Source of the DNA: CAZMRQ01 sp964568795
GTDB taxonomy: Bacteria > Pseudomonadota > Gammaproteobacteria > Comchoanobacterales > Comchoanobacteraceae
Reading direction: 5' to 3'
Assembly (NCBI GenBank): GCA_964568795.1
Contig: CAZMRQ010000035.1
Coordinates: forward strand, 1 to 15,104
DNA length: 15,104 nt
The notes under the pieces are model-generated. The model was given only the letters and a program-made list of their open reading frames with translations, did not search any database and had not been told where the DNA came from. Each line of letters starts with the position of its first letter. Positions within the stretch are counted from its first letter, which is position 1. Positions 1 to 7,517 of the stretch are shown here, piece by piece. A program made the translations under genes and the position numbers.

Positions 1-329
1 TCCCCTGCACATTATATATTATATCTGAATGTTTTATATATCAATGCCACTGTACAGTGTCTAATTAGAATTTTGACCCACTATATTTATCAGTTGTACT
101 GAAACATGTATAACCGACATTCAAGATATTTGACTTTTTTCTTATCCGATGTTCACACAACAAATGATTCCCGTCTGTTAACTCATTTAAGCTAAACTAA
201 AACTTACGTCTGTTGGTTTAGACATATAAATATCGATAACTGAAAAAAAGCAATAACTCTCAAAGTAGTCATAAATACGTACTTTGTCCCTTTGTCCGAT
301 GTGTTCTTCAATTAGCGAAGAACTCTTTT
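1..329. other. Gene-free AT-rich region downstream of hflX
   Basis: No open reading frame of credible length or recognisable RNA gene is visible on either strand. The stretch contains a perfect 12-bp palindrome CACTGTACAGTG (48-59), an 8-bp direct repeat TCCGATGT (145-152 and 295-302), and two stem-loops near its right end (261-286 and 303-323). The second stem-loop is followed by a T-run on the plus strand and is listed separately as a possible terminator. No minus-strand intrinsic terminator for hflX could be found here. Confidence 0.6.
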
Positions 330-330
330 T
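303..330 (+). terminator. Possible plus-strand intrinsic terminator
   Basis: An inverted repeat GTTCTTC / GAAGAAC (303-309 and 317-323) with a 7-base loop is followed by TCTTTTT (324-330), which is the layout of a Rho-independent terminator reading left to right. It reaches the hflX stop codon from the opposite side. The stem is only 7 bp and not GC-rich, so the terminator would be weak. The minus strand has no T-run after the same hairpin, so it is unlikely to end hflX transcription. Confidence 0.35.
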
Positions 331-1385
331 CAGAATAAAGCAGACTTTCCACATTTTTGATGAATAAACTCAAGCAATGGCCTAATCCCATCATGTGAAG
401 TGGAAGAAATCACAATACCTACCGAGCACAACTGGCTTAACTCCTCCTGACTCAATAGATCTTTTTTATTATAAACTGTGACAACAGGCATGCTTAGCTC
501 TAGTGAAGCAAGCACCTTATTCACGCTATCGACCTTATGCTGACGCTGTTGATCTGCCGCATCCACAAGATGGATCATAAAATCACAGTATTCCAGTTCC
601 TTAAGTGTTGCAGCAAAAGCATGAATAAGTTCTTGGGGAAAACTCTGCATAAACCCAACTGTATCAATGAGACAGCAATGATTTAGGTCAGGATACTTAA
701 TACGACGAACGGTGGGGTCTAAAGTCGCAAATACCTGCTGTTGCACATACACATCTGCCGACGTCAACTGATTAAATAAGCAACTTTTTCCTGCATTTGT
801 ATAACCCACAATACCAATAATGGGTTGATGGCTTTCCTGGCGCTTCTTTCTATTTTGATTACGGGTCTGCATGACTTTATCGACACGCTTTTCAATATGA
901 CTAATTCTTTTTTGCAATAAGCGCCGATCAGTCTCAAGCTGGGTCTCACCTGGCCCTCGAAGTCCTATGCCACCTTTTTGTCGCTCAAGATGGGTCCATC
1001 CTCCTTTGAGTCGAGCACTCAAATAACGGCATTGAGCCAACTCTACTTGCAGTTTCCCCTCATAGCTTTTAGCTCTATTGGCAAAAATATCCATTATTAA
1101 TTCATTGAGATCTATAACAGAAACATTGAGCTCTGTGACAATATGCCTTTGATAGGTTGACTTTAAGGGATTACTCAGTATTACCTGAGACACTCTAAGC
1201 CGCTGACAAAGCTCTGCCAAATCTGCAATTTGTCCTCCACCCAAATAGTGGCGTTGATGAACTTGCCGAATACGCATTAAGGCAATAAAAGATACCGATA
1301 AATCCGTTGATTCAGCAAGGCTCACAAACTCGCTAACACTCAAAGGTGCATCGCGTTGAACAATATATACAAGAAGAGTCTTCAA
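330..1385 (-). CDS. hflX: GTPase HflX, lacking the usual C-terminal domain
   Basis: HflX is a ribosome-associated GTPase that, in other bacteria, splits stalled 70S ribosomes under stress. The N-terminal HflX domain is followed by the signature GGIGLRGPGETQLETDRR (residues 138-155) and the GTPase motifs: P-loop GYTNAGKS (194-201), TLDPT (221-225), DTVGF (241-245) and NKKD (306-309). The protein has 351 residues against about 426 in E. coli and stops shortly after the G5 region, so the roughly 65-residue C-terminal domain of the E. coli protein is missing. The start is TTG: the hfq stop lies in the same frame 3 bases upstream, and the first residues (TLLVYI) align with the E. coli segment AVLVHI, so no earlier start is possible. 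It follows hfq, as in many gammaproteobacteria. Confidence 0.95.
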   Translation of the reverse strand: MKTLLVYIVQRDAPLSVSEFVSLAESTDLSVSFIALMRIRQVHQRHYLGGGQIADLAELCQRLRVSQVILSNPLKSTYQRHIVTELNVSVIDLNELIMDIFANRAKSYEGKLQVELAQCRYLSARLKGGWTHLERQKGGIGLRGPGETQLETDRRLLQKRISHIEKRVDKVMQTRNQNRKKRQESHQPIIGIVGYTNAGKSCLFNQLTSADVYVQQQVFATLDPTVRRIKYPDLNHCCLIDTVGFMQSFPQELIHAFAATLKELEYCDFMIHLVDAADQQRQHKVDSVNKVLASLELSMPVVTVYNKKDLLSQEELSQLCSVGIVISSTSHDGIRPLLEFIHQKCGKSALF

Positions 1386-1388
1386 GGA

Positions 1389-1673
1389 TTAGAAATTCTC
1401 GATAGCTTCTTCTTCTATTTCATGCATATCGGATGCATGCTCAGATTCCTCAATATCATGCCAGACGACATTGCGTGAAGGCTGAATAGTGGCAATCGCA
1501 TGTTTGAAAACTATCTGTTTGGTATTGTTTTTCAATAAAACAACTTGTTGATCAAATGCTGATACCTGACCCTGTAAACGGATGCCATTAGTTAAATAGA
1601 GATTTACTGGAACTTTTTGTTTACGTAGCGCATTTAAAAATGGGTCTTGTAAGTACTGGGTTCGGTTTGTCAT
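1389..1673 (-). CDS. hfq: RNA chaperone Hfq
   Basis: Hfq is a hexameric Sm-like RNA chaperone that pairs small RNAs with mRNAs and affects RNA stability. The 94-residue protein has the family start QDPFLNAL (9-16), the Sm1 region with YLTNGIRLQGQ, and the Sm2 motif FKHAIATIQPSR, equivalent to YKHAISTVVPSR of E. coli. The rim patch that reads RRER in E. coli reads RKQK here, so positive charge is kept with lysine replacing arginine at two places. After the Sm core there is a short, strongly acidic tail (ESEHASDMHEIEEEAIENF), unlike the long E. coli tail. AGGAG at 1680-1684 (minus strand), 6 bases before ATG, supports the start. hflX follows directly. miaA lies upstream but 262 bases away, so hfq probably has its own promoter in that gap. 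Confidence 0.97.
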   Translation of the reverse strand: MTNRTQYLQDPFLNALRKQKVPVNLYLTNGIRLQGQVSAFDQQVVLLKNNTKQIVFKHAIATIQPSRNVVWHDIEESEHASDMHEIEEEAIENF

Positions 1674-1935
1674 TATGTACTCCTTAATAAAATTTGTTAT
1701 AAATCCAACAGAAGTCTAATTTTCTGTTCCTGTTATTACAATGTGTACTACACACTAATATGCCATCCTAACACATCTAGAAAATAAAATCCATATATTT
1801 ATTAATCACACATATGAAACCCTGCATCTAAAAGTATGGTAAATGTCTGTATAAAAATGATAAAAAATAACTTAATACCCAAAAGAATTACTTAATAGAA
1901 AATTAAAAAAGAGAAAATATTGAACTGTTTCGCAT
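1674..1935 (-). promoter_or_regulatory. miaA-hfq intergenic region, probable hfq promoter region
   Basis: This 262-base AT-rich gap separates miaA from hfq on the minus strand and likely contains an hfq promoter, although no hexamer pair stands out. It holds a perfect 13-bp inverted repeat TGTGTA-C-TACACA (1742-1754), a possible operator, and an 8-bp direct repeat ACTTAATA (1870-1877 and 1890-1897) spaced by 20 bp, about two helical turns. The hfq ribosome binding site AGGAG is at 1680-1684. I see no intrinsic terminator after miaA. Confidence 0.4.
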
Positions 1936-2868
1936 TTATATGATTCTTTTGCACACAGACTGCAGGGCTGATGAAGCATGATCAGGCAATACTATATCAG
2001 CGTCTTTCCATCTTTTTAACCAAGTCAGTTGATGTTTCATATAACGCATGGTGGCATGCAATATAATTGACTCAAGATCAGCGCGACTGATGCCCCCATC
2101 AAGGTAATGCCAGACCTGTCTGTATCCAACCGCCCGCATTGAGGGCATCTCGAGCGATAAGTCACCCCTATCACGCAAGGCTATAACTTCATCAATAAAC
2201 CCATCTGCAAGCATTTGCGCTATCCGCAAGCTAGCTCGCTCATGCAAGTCATGTCTGGTGTTAGGATACAGTATTATAGTATGGTATTGCCATGACCCTG
2301 CTTCCTGCTGCAACCAGTAGTCATAAAGATGCTTTCCAGTTTGCCTATATACTTCAAGTGCGCGCATAATTCTCTGCAGGTCACGCGAATGCAACCGCTC
2401 AGTCCACTGATCTGATGAATCACACAACTCCTTCCAAAGTGCCACACCCCCTTTAACTGAGTAATCAGAAAAAACTTGCTGCCTAATAACTGGATCAATG
2501 ACGGGAACTTTTGCCAACCCAAGCTGTAAGCGATGTGCAAACATTGCTGTCCCACCTACCAGAACAGGAACACGCCCTCGTTGATGGATTTCATTCATAA
2601 CCTGCTCTGCATCCCTGACAAACTGACTAACACCATAGCGCTCACTGGGATCACATATGTCTAACAAATGATGGGGGACAAGCTGTTGGTCCTTTTGACT
2701 AGGCTTAGCAGAACCAATATTCATGCCTCTATAAACCTGACATGAATCCACACTCACAATTTCACACGGCAAGCCCGGAAGAACTTCCATAGCTGCACTG
2801 CTTTTTCCCGACGCAGTTGGCCCAAGAAGGACAACCACAGGCTTGGCGCTTAATTTATTCGTCGTCAT
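1936..2868 (-). CDS. miaA: tRNA dimethylallyltransferase MiaA
   Basis: MiaA transfers a dimethylallyl group to the N6 amine of A37 in tRNAs that read codons starting with U, the first step of ms2i6A formation. The 310-residue protein has the usual family length. It shows the P-loop GPTASGKS (16-23), the DSCQVYRGMNIGSAKP segment (from residue 41; DSALIYKGMDIGTAKP in E. coli), PHHLLDI, GGTAMF, and the late motifs SMRAVGYRQVWHYLDG and QLTWLKRW that contact tRNA. The start ATG lies inside the end of nrdB, overlapping it by 14 bases, with no clear Shine-Dalgarno. Translation is therefore probably coupled to nrdB. In many relatives miaA stands with mutL upstream; here it follows nrdAB, so it may be co-transcribed with ribonucleotide reductase. 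The tRNA-Leu(CAA) at the right edge reads UUG and belongs to the class of MiaA substrates. Confidence 0.97.
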   Translation of the reverse strand: MTTNKLSAKPVVVLLGPTASGKSSAAMEVLPGLPCEIVSVDSCQVYRGMNIGSAKPSQKDQQLVPHHLLDICDPSERYGVSQFVRDAEQVMNEIHQRGRVPVLVGGTAMFAHRLQLGLAKVPVIDPVIRQQVFSDYSVKGGVALWKELCDSSDQWTERLHSRDLQRIMRALEVYRQTGKHLYDYWLQQEAGSWQYHTIILYPNTRHDLHERASLRIAQMLADGFIDEVIALRDRGDLSLEMPSMRAVGYRQVWHYLDGGISRADLESIILHATMRYMKHQLTWLKRWKDADIVLPDHASSALQSVCKRII

Positions 2869-3940
2869 CCCAACTCAATGCACCACCAGTCTGGTATTCA
2901 ATCACACGCGTTTCAAAAAAGTTTTTCTCTTTTCGCAAATCAATCATTTCACTCATCCAGGGGAATGGGTTGGAAACACCGGCGTACAATTCAGGCAAGC
3001 CTATCTGAGCTAAACGGCGATTAGCAATAAACTGCAAATACTCATGGAACATCTCTTTATTCATCCCAAGGATTGGCACTGGCATTGTATCCGCAGCATA
3101 CGCATATTCAAGCTCAACCCCCTTTTTGACATGCTGGACAACTTCTTCCTTAAACGCATCGGTCCATAAATGAGGATTTTCCTTAACAATTTGATTGATC
3201 ATATCAACCCCAAAGTTCAAATGCATCGATTCATCTCGGAGAATATATTGGAATTGTTCTGCAGTCCCCACCATTTTTCCACGACGTCCCATTGATAATA
3301 TTTGAGCAAATCCCACATAGAAAAATATTCCTTCAAAAACCAAGAAGAAAACAATAAGGTTACGTAAAAATTCTGTGTCACTCTCGACCGTACCTGTTTG
3401 AAAAGAACTATCCGACAGACTTTGACAGAATTGCAATGACCAGTTTGACTTGTCTCTGATTGAAGGAATCTCCCGATACATATTGAATATTTCACCTTCA
3501 TCAAGCCCTAAACTTTCGATAATATGCTGGTATGAGTGGGTATGCAATGCCTCTTCAAATGCCTGTCTTAACAAAAACTGTCGGCACTCAGGACTGGTGA
3601 TGTGACGATACATCGCCAGCACTAAATTATTAGCTACCAATGAATCTGCTGTCGCAAAAAAACCTAAATTACGCTTAACAATAGTTCTCTCTTGTTCAGA
3701 CAAACCCTCACTGTCACGCCAAAGATCAATGTCCGCCAACATACTGATCTCATTGGGAGTCCAATGGTTTGCCAGCTGACTCAAATACTTCTCCCATGCC
3801 CACGGATGCGCAAATGGCACCAGTTGATTAACATCGCAATCACCATTGATCACTTTCTTTTGGCTGACCTGAATTTTCTCATTAGTCATTTCAATATTTT
3901 GAACGCCTTTAGGCATAACGCCTGATTTCTCTTGTATCAT
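2855..3940 (-). CDS. nrdB: Class Ia ribonucleotide reductase, small (beta) subunit
   Basis: NrdB houses the di-iron tyrosyl radical cofactor that NrdA uses to reduce ribonucleoside diphosphates. With the start at 3940 it has 361 residues. All metal ligands are visible with E. coli spacing: D99, E130, H133, E203, E237 and H240, with the radical tyrosine at Y137 (EALHTHSY). The C-terminus (GGALSWDDDE) is the tail that docks on NrdA. The reading frame is open up to 4006, but that would overlap nrdA by 53 bases. The ATG at 3940 is preceded by GGAG at 3947-3950 with 6 bases between, so it is the better start. The nrdA stop lies 13 bases upstream. The close likeness to Pseudomonas NrdB is from memory of the family. 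Confidence 0.97.
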   Translation of the reverse strand: MIQEKSGVMPKGVQNIEMTNEKIQVSQKKVINGDCDVNQLVPFAHPWAWEKYLSQLANHWTPNEISMLADIDLWRDSEGLSEQERTIVKRNLGFFATADSLVANNLVLAMYRHITSPECRQFLLRQAFEEALHTHSYQHIIESLGLDEGEIFNMYREIPSIRDKSNWSLQFCQSLSDSSFQTGTVESDTEFLRNLIVFFLVFEGIFFYVGFAQILSMGRRGKMVGTAEQFQYILRDESMHLNFGVDMINQIVKENPHLWTDAFKEEVVQHVKKGVELEYAYAADTMPVPILGMNKEMFHEYLQFIANRRLAQIGLPELYAGVSNPFPWMSEMIDLRKEKNFFETRVIEYQTGGALSWDDDE

Positions 3941-3953
3941 CTCTATCTCCCAA

Positions 3954-6900
3954 TTATTGACATGCTTCACAACCTGGATCATCAATAGAACAAATCTTTG
4001 CGCCACTTTGAACAGACACTTGATTTAACGCCCCATCAGTCAACGTTGACTTCTCTGCTGTTGTGGCGCCCAATGACCTCAGATAATAGGTGGTTTTTAA
4101 ACCTGCTCTCCAGGCATGCATGTACAGATCATGCAGCTTACGTCCTGATGGCTTAGCCATATACAGATTTAAAGACTGCGCCTGATCAATCCACTTCTGC
4201 CTTCTTGCTGCAGCATCGATTAAAGTTTCAGGCTTGATTTCAAATGCCGTGCAAAAAACAGCCTTTATATCGTCAGGAACGCGTCTAATATCTTGAATGC
4301 TTCCATTATTCAGTTTTAGATCATGACACATCTGATCATCCCACAATCCCCTCTCTTTAAGTGCGTTGATCAAATAAGTGTTAATCACAGTAAACTCACC
4401 CGAGAGATTTGATTTAACCTGCAAGTTCATATAGCAAGGCTCAATAGACTGAGACACATTGACTATATTGGAAATTGTTGCCGTAGGAGCAATGGCCATC
4501 ACATTCGAATTTCGTATTCCATATGCCTTCAATGCTGACCGAACAGGCTCCCAGTCTAAACGACAGTGCTGATCCATGAATAAGGTTTCTTCAGTCCTGT
4601 TTTCACGCAAGTATTTTATGGAATCAATGGGCAAAACACCTTGACTCCATAAAGAGCCTTTGTAACTGGGGTAGACACCTCTTTCTTTAGCTAACTGAAT
4701 AGACGCGCTTATAGCATGAAAACTAATAAACTCCATTAACTCATCAGCGAACTCCACTGCTTCCTTCGACTCATATGGCAATTTCTTTCTGTACAAAGCA
4801 TCCTGGAAACCCATTAATCCCAACCCAATAGGACGGTGAAGACGATTGCTACGCTCAGCCTCATCAAGTGCGTAGTAATTGATATCAAGCACATTGTCGA
4901 GCATTCTAACAGCCGCATATATTGTATTGGCTAACTTCTTCTCATCCAGCACTCCATGACTATCCATATGATGGGGAATGCATAAACTTCCTAGATTGCA
5001 CACAGCCACTTCATCATCGCTGGTATTGAGAGTAATCTCTGTACACAAGTTTGAACTGTGTACAACGCCCTGATGCTTTTGAGGATTACGGAGATTACAA
5101 GGATCTTTAAATGTCATCCACGGATGTCCTGTTTCAAACAACATGGACAACATCTTACGCCATAGATCAAGAGCAGGCATCTGTTTATACGCAAACTCCC
5201 CATTAACTGCGCGCTGCTCATAATCGGCATACGCTTTCTCAAATTCGGGACCAGATATTTCATGCAAATCTGGCACATCATTTGGAGAAAACATAGTCCA
5301 CATTTCTTTAGATCTAACCCTCTTCATAAAAAGATCTGGCACCCAGTTCGCTGTATGCATATCGTGAGTTCTTCGTCTGTCATCTCCTGTATTTTTACGC
5401 AAGTCAAGAAAATCCAAAATATCTACGTGCCATGTTTCTAGATAACCACACACAGCACCTTGCCGCTTCCCTCCTTGGTTGACAGCAATGGCACAGGAAT
5501 CCATAATTTTCATGAATGGCACTATCCCAGATGACTTGCCATTTGTGCCAACGATTTTGGCACCATTAGATCTCACCCGCGTCCATGAATTGCCTAATCC
5601 CCCTGCCCATTTAGATAACATGCCATTCTGCAATACAGATGTCATGATTCCATGTAGATCGTCCGAAATAGACGTTAAGAAACAGCTGGATAACTGCGGG
5701 TGCATTGTGCCCGCATTGAATAAAGTGGGTGTTGATGGCATATACCGTAACTCAGATATTGTATTATAGTAATCAATAGCGGCCTTGGTAGGATTCTTTT
5801 CTTTAAGTGACAGACCCATTGCAACACGCATGAACATGAGCTGAGGAAGCTCAATACGCTCTTCATTGTCGTGTATTAAATAACGGTCATAAAGTGTTTG
5901 CACACTCATGTACGTCAGCTTCTCATCTCTCATGCAATCTATTGCTTTGCTCAGTGCAGCAAAATCAAATAACTCAGACAACTTTGGATTAATGAGAGAG
6001 AGCTGTGCACCTTTTGTAATGAACAAGCCAAGCAAGTAACTGTAATCAAACCCGCCTTTTTTAAGCTGTGTTGTCTTGCCTTCGTAATAAGACACAGCCT
6101 CCTCACACAGCCTATGACGCAACAAACGTGATGCCATAAAACTGTAATTAGCCTCGCGCTCAATAAAGGACCTACACGACATAATCATGACTTCATTCAC
6201 TTGCTTATACGTGACTTGGTCGAATAAATTCCTATATGCATCAGCCACAATGAGTTCAGCCTCAATGTTATCCAGACCACTCGCTAACCCTTGTAAAAAC
6301 GACCTTAGCCCTTCCTTATCCAACTCTTTTAATTGACCATTTGGAAGCTTGACTCTTATACATGGCTCATAATTAGACTGTGTTTCATAACGCACACGCA
6401 ATCGTTCTTCGCGAAACAACACATATGATCGAGCCACATCATGGTCACCGCATTCAGATAGTGCAGATTCAATATAATCTTGGATAGATTCACTGTGCAC
6501 TATTCCACCATTCGGATACTTATCACGAATCTTAGCCGATACAGCATACGCTGCTCTCTCGACTTTTTCCTGTAATTGAGAAACTTGCATAGCAAGATCA
6601 GGGTGTACATCAACATACGCAGCCCTTATCGAATTATCAATAGGGTGATCACTGAAAGGAACCACATCCCCTGATTTGGCTTTAACTACTTGGTAAAGGT
6701 CATAATTTAAACCTGCACGTGAAGCCATAGACGATTGCGGCACAGTAGCGAAAGGAAGATCCACCTCAATTTCACGTATGCGTGCCATGTCAAATATACG
6801 TCTTTGATCAATTGGGTGAAACGGTGTTCCATTTAAAGGATTGATCAAACAGCCGTTGGTGATTTGTGGGCTATTAAGGAGTTCCCGAACATCAAAACAG

Positions 6901-7253
6901 TGTTGTTCAGCCGTTACAATCCTATATTCTGAGGGCATATTAGTCTCACTCTCTGGAAAGTAGGCTAATGGACGCAATGAAGAAAAATATAAAAGAAAGT
7001 CATGCACCTCTCTAGATACATTGTCATGATGATGTATTTGAGATAATACAGCGAGTTTGTCTTCCCACTCCTCATCTGTCGATGTATAAAGGGTTAAGAT
7101 AAGATCAATAATAGTCATTGATGCAGAATCATAACCCGCACGCTCTAATGTTAATAAAGAACCAGCTAAATGCTTGGGCAGTTTTTGTATAAGACCTTGG
7201 TACTCCTTGCTTACTGGGGTAAGTAAATCAGTTTGATCGGCTATTGATGACAT
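3954..7253 (-). CDS. nrdA: Class Ia ribonucleotide reductase, large (alpha) subunit, with N-terminal extension
   Basis: NrdA reduces NDPs to dNDPs with NrdB. Catalytic residues are present: C524 (SSCF), N735, C737 and E739 (NLCTE), C752 (VCNLGSL), the radical-path pair Y1056-Y1057 (TTYYLRS), and the C-terminal redox cysteines C1095 and C1098 (GCEACQ). Two ATP-cone-like allosteric domains precede the core, at about 185-288 (YQVVKAKSGDVVPF onward) and 298-395 (IRVKLPNGQLKELD onward). The Pseudomonas-type enzyme with two cones is about 960 residues; this one has 1099. The excess is an N-terminal extension of about 180 residues: a mostly helical part (1-100) and a segment at 135-175 with a U-box-like pattern. 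The start has AGGAG at 7265-7269, 11 bases upstream, a loose spacing. It leads the nrdA-nrdB-miaA set and is probably controlled by NrdR. Confidence 0.97.
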   Translation of the reverse strand: MSSIADQTDLLTPVSKEYQGLIQKLPKHLAGSLLTLERAGYDSASMTIIDLILTLYTSTDEEWEDKLAVLSQIHHHDNVSREVHDFLLYFSSLRPLAYFPESETNMPSEYRIVTAEQHCFDVRELLNSPQITNGCLINPLNGTPFHPIDQRRIFDMARIREIEVDLPFATVPQSSMASRAGLNYDLYQVVKAKSGDVVPFSDHPIDNSIRAAYVDVHPDLAMQVSQLQEKVERAAYAVSAKIRDKYPNGGIVHSESIQDYIESALSECGDHDVARSYVLFREERLRVRYETQSNYEPCIRVKLPNGQLKELDKEGLRSFLQGLASGLDNIEAELIVADAYRNLFDQVTYKQVNEVMIMSCRSFIEREANYSFMASRLLRHRLCEEAVSYYEGKTTQLKKGGFDYSYLLGLFITKGAQLSLINPKLSELFDFAALSKAIDCMRDEKLTYMSVQTLYDRYLIHDNEERIELPQLMFMRVAMGLSLKEKNPTKAAIDYYNTISELRYMPSTPTLFNAGTMHPQLSSCFLTSISDDLHGIMTSVLQNGMLSKWAGGLGNSWTRVRSNGAKIVGTNGKSSGIVPFMKIMDSCAIAVNQGGKRQGAVCGYLETWHVDILDFLDLRKNTGDDRRRTHDMHTANWVPDLFMKRVRSKEMWTMFSPNDVPDLHEISGPEFEKAYADYEQRAVNGEFAYKQMPALDLWRKMLSMLFETGHPWMTFKDPCNLRNPQKHQGVVHSSNLCTEITLNTSDDEVAVCNLGSLCIPHHMDSHGVLDEKKLANTIYAAVRMLDNVLDINYYALDEAERSNRLHRPIGLGLMGFQDALYRKKLPYESKEAVEFADELMEFISFHAISASIQLAKERGVYPSYKGSLWSQGVLPIDSIKYLRENRTEETLFMDQHCRLDWEPVRSALKAYGIRNSNVMAIAPTATISNIVNVSQSIEPCYMNLQVKSNLSGEFTVINTYLINALKERGLWDDQMCHDLKLNNGSIQDIRRVPDDIKAVFCTAFEIKPETLIDAAARRQKWIDQAQSLNLYMAKPSGRKLHDLYMHAWRAGLKTTYYLRSLGATTAEKSTLTDGALNQVSVQSGAKICSIDDPGCEACQ

Positions 7254-7272
7254 AATATAATTTTCTCCTAAA

Positions 7273-7288
7273 ACACAATATCTAGTAA
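7273..7288 (-). promoter_or_regulatory. Probable NrdR box 1 upstream of nrdA
   Basis: The plus-strand sequence ACACAATATCTAGTAA matches 13 of 16 positions of the NrdR box consensus ACACWATATATWGTGT. It lies between the predicted nrdA transcription start and its ribosome binding site. NrdR is the ATP/dATP-sensing repressor of ribonucleotide reductase genes and normally binds paired boxes. A weaker second site begins 31 bases away. Confidence 0.6.
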
Positions 7289-7303
7289 TTTGAGCCCCTC
7301 ATA

Positions 7304-7319
7304 TACAAAGATAAAGTGG
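7304..7319 (-). promoter_or_regulatory. Possible degenerate NrdR box 2 over the nrdA -10 element
   Basis: The plus-strand sequence TACAAAGATAAAGTGG matches about 9 of 16 positions of the NrdR consensus. Alone it would not be called. It is supported by starting exactly 31 bases from box 1, the usual paired spacing (15-16 bases between boxes), and by covering the predicted -10 hexamer of nrdA, where a repressor would block polymerase. Confidence 0.45.
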
Positions 7320-7337
7320 TTTCCACAAGAATGTCAA
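7309..7337 (-). promoter_or_regulatory. nrdA promoter (sigma-70 type)
   Basis: On the minus strand a perfect -35 TTGACA (7332-7337) is followed after 17 bases by TTATCT (7309-7314), or after 18 by TATCTT. Transcription would start near 7302, about 50 bases before the nrdA ATG. The spacer contains an inverted repeat GTGG-AAA-CCAC (7316-7326). The -10 region overlaps the second NrdR-like site. Confidence 0.65.
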
Positions 7338-7460
7338 GCTGAAAAAATGGCTAACACTAACAATAAAACCACTTACATCGATTGCCCCAAAAAAAGACTT
7401 AAGGAAAACCTAATCTTTTTCCCCTGTCAAGAAATAAAAAATTTTTTTTCTTTTTTTAAC

Positions 7461-7488
7461 TTGCAATTTTAAAGTAGGTTGCTATGAT
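7461..7488 (+). promoter_or_regulatory. rpsU-dnaG promoter with AT-tract upstream element
   Basis: TTGCAA (7461-7466) and TATGAT (7483-7488) are separated by 16 bases, giving a start near 7495 and a leader of about 23 bases. Just upstream, 7436-7457 is a run of A6, T8, C, T7 that resembles an UP element contacted by the alpha subunit of RNA polymerase, as expected for a strongly expressed ribosomal protein gene. Confidence 0.65.
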
Positions 7489-7517
7489 TACCAGACAGAT
7501 CATTTTATAGGAATAAT

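Noticed and set aside
48..59. LexA-like site in CACTGTACAGTG
   Set aside because: The E. coli-type LexA box needs CTGT and ACAG separated by 8 bases; here they are adjacent, so this is only a short palindrome.
3941..4006. Longer nrdB start at 4006
   Set aside because: It would overlap the end of nrdA by 53 bases and has no good ribosome binding site, while the ATG at 3940 has GGAG at ideal spacing right after the nrdA stop.
5479..5769. Antisense frame within nrdA (and similar frames elsewhere)
   Set aside because: It lies wholly inside a strongly conserved gene on the other strand and shows no family pattern; it is a shadow of that gene.
7318..7328. DnaA box near the nrdA promoter
   Set aside because: GTTTCCACA matches the TTATNCACA consensus at only 7 of 9 positions and stands alone; this is expected by chance in AT-rich DNA.
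7290..7472. 60-residue reading frame in the nrdA-rpsU gap
   Set aside because: It overlaps both promoters and the AT-tract, encodes a low-complexity Lys/Phe/Asn-rich peptide, and has no ribosome binding site.
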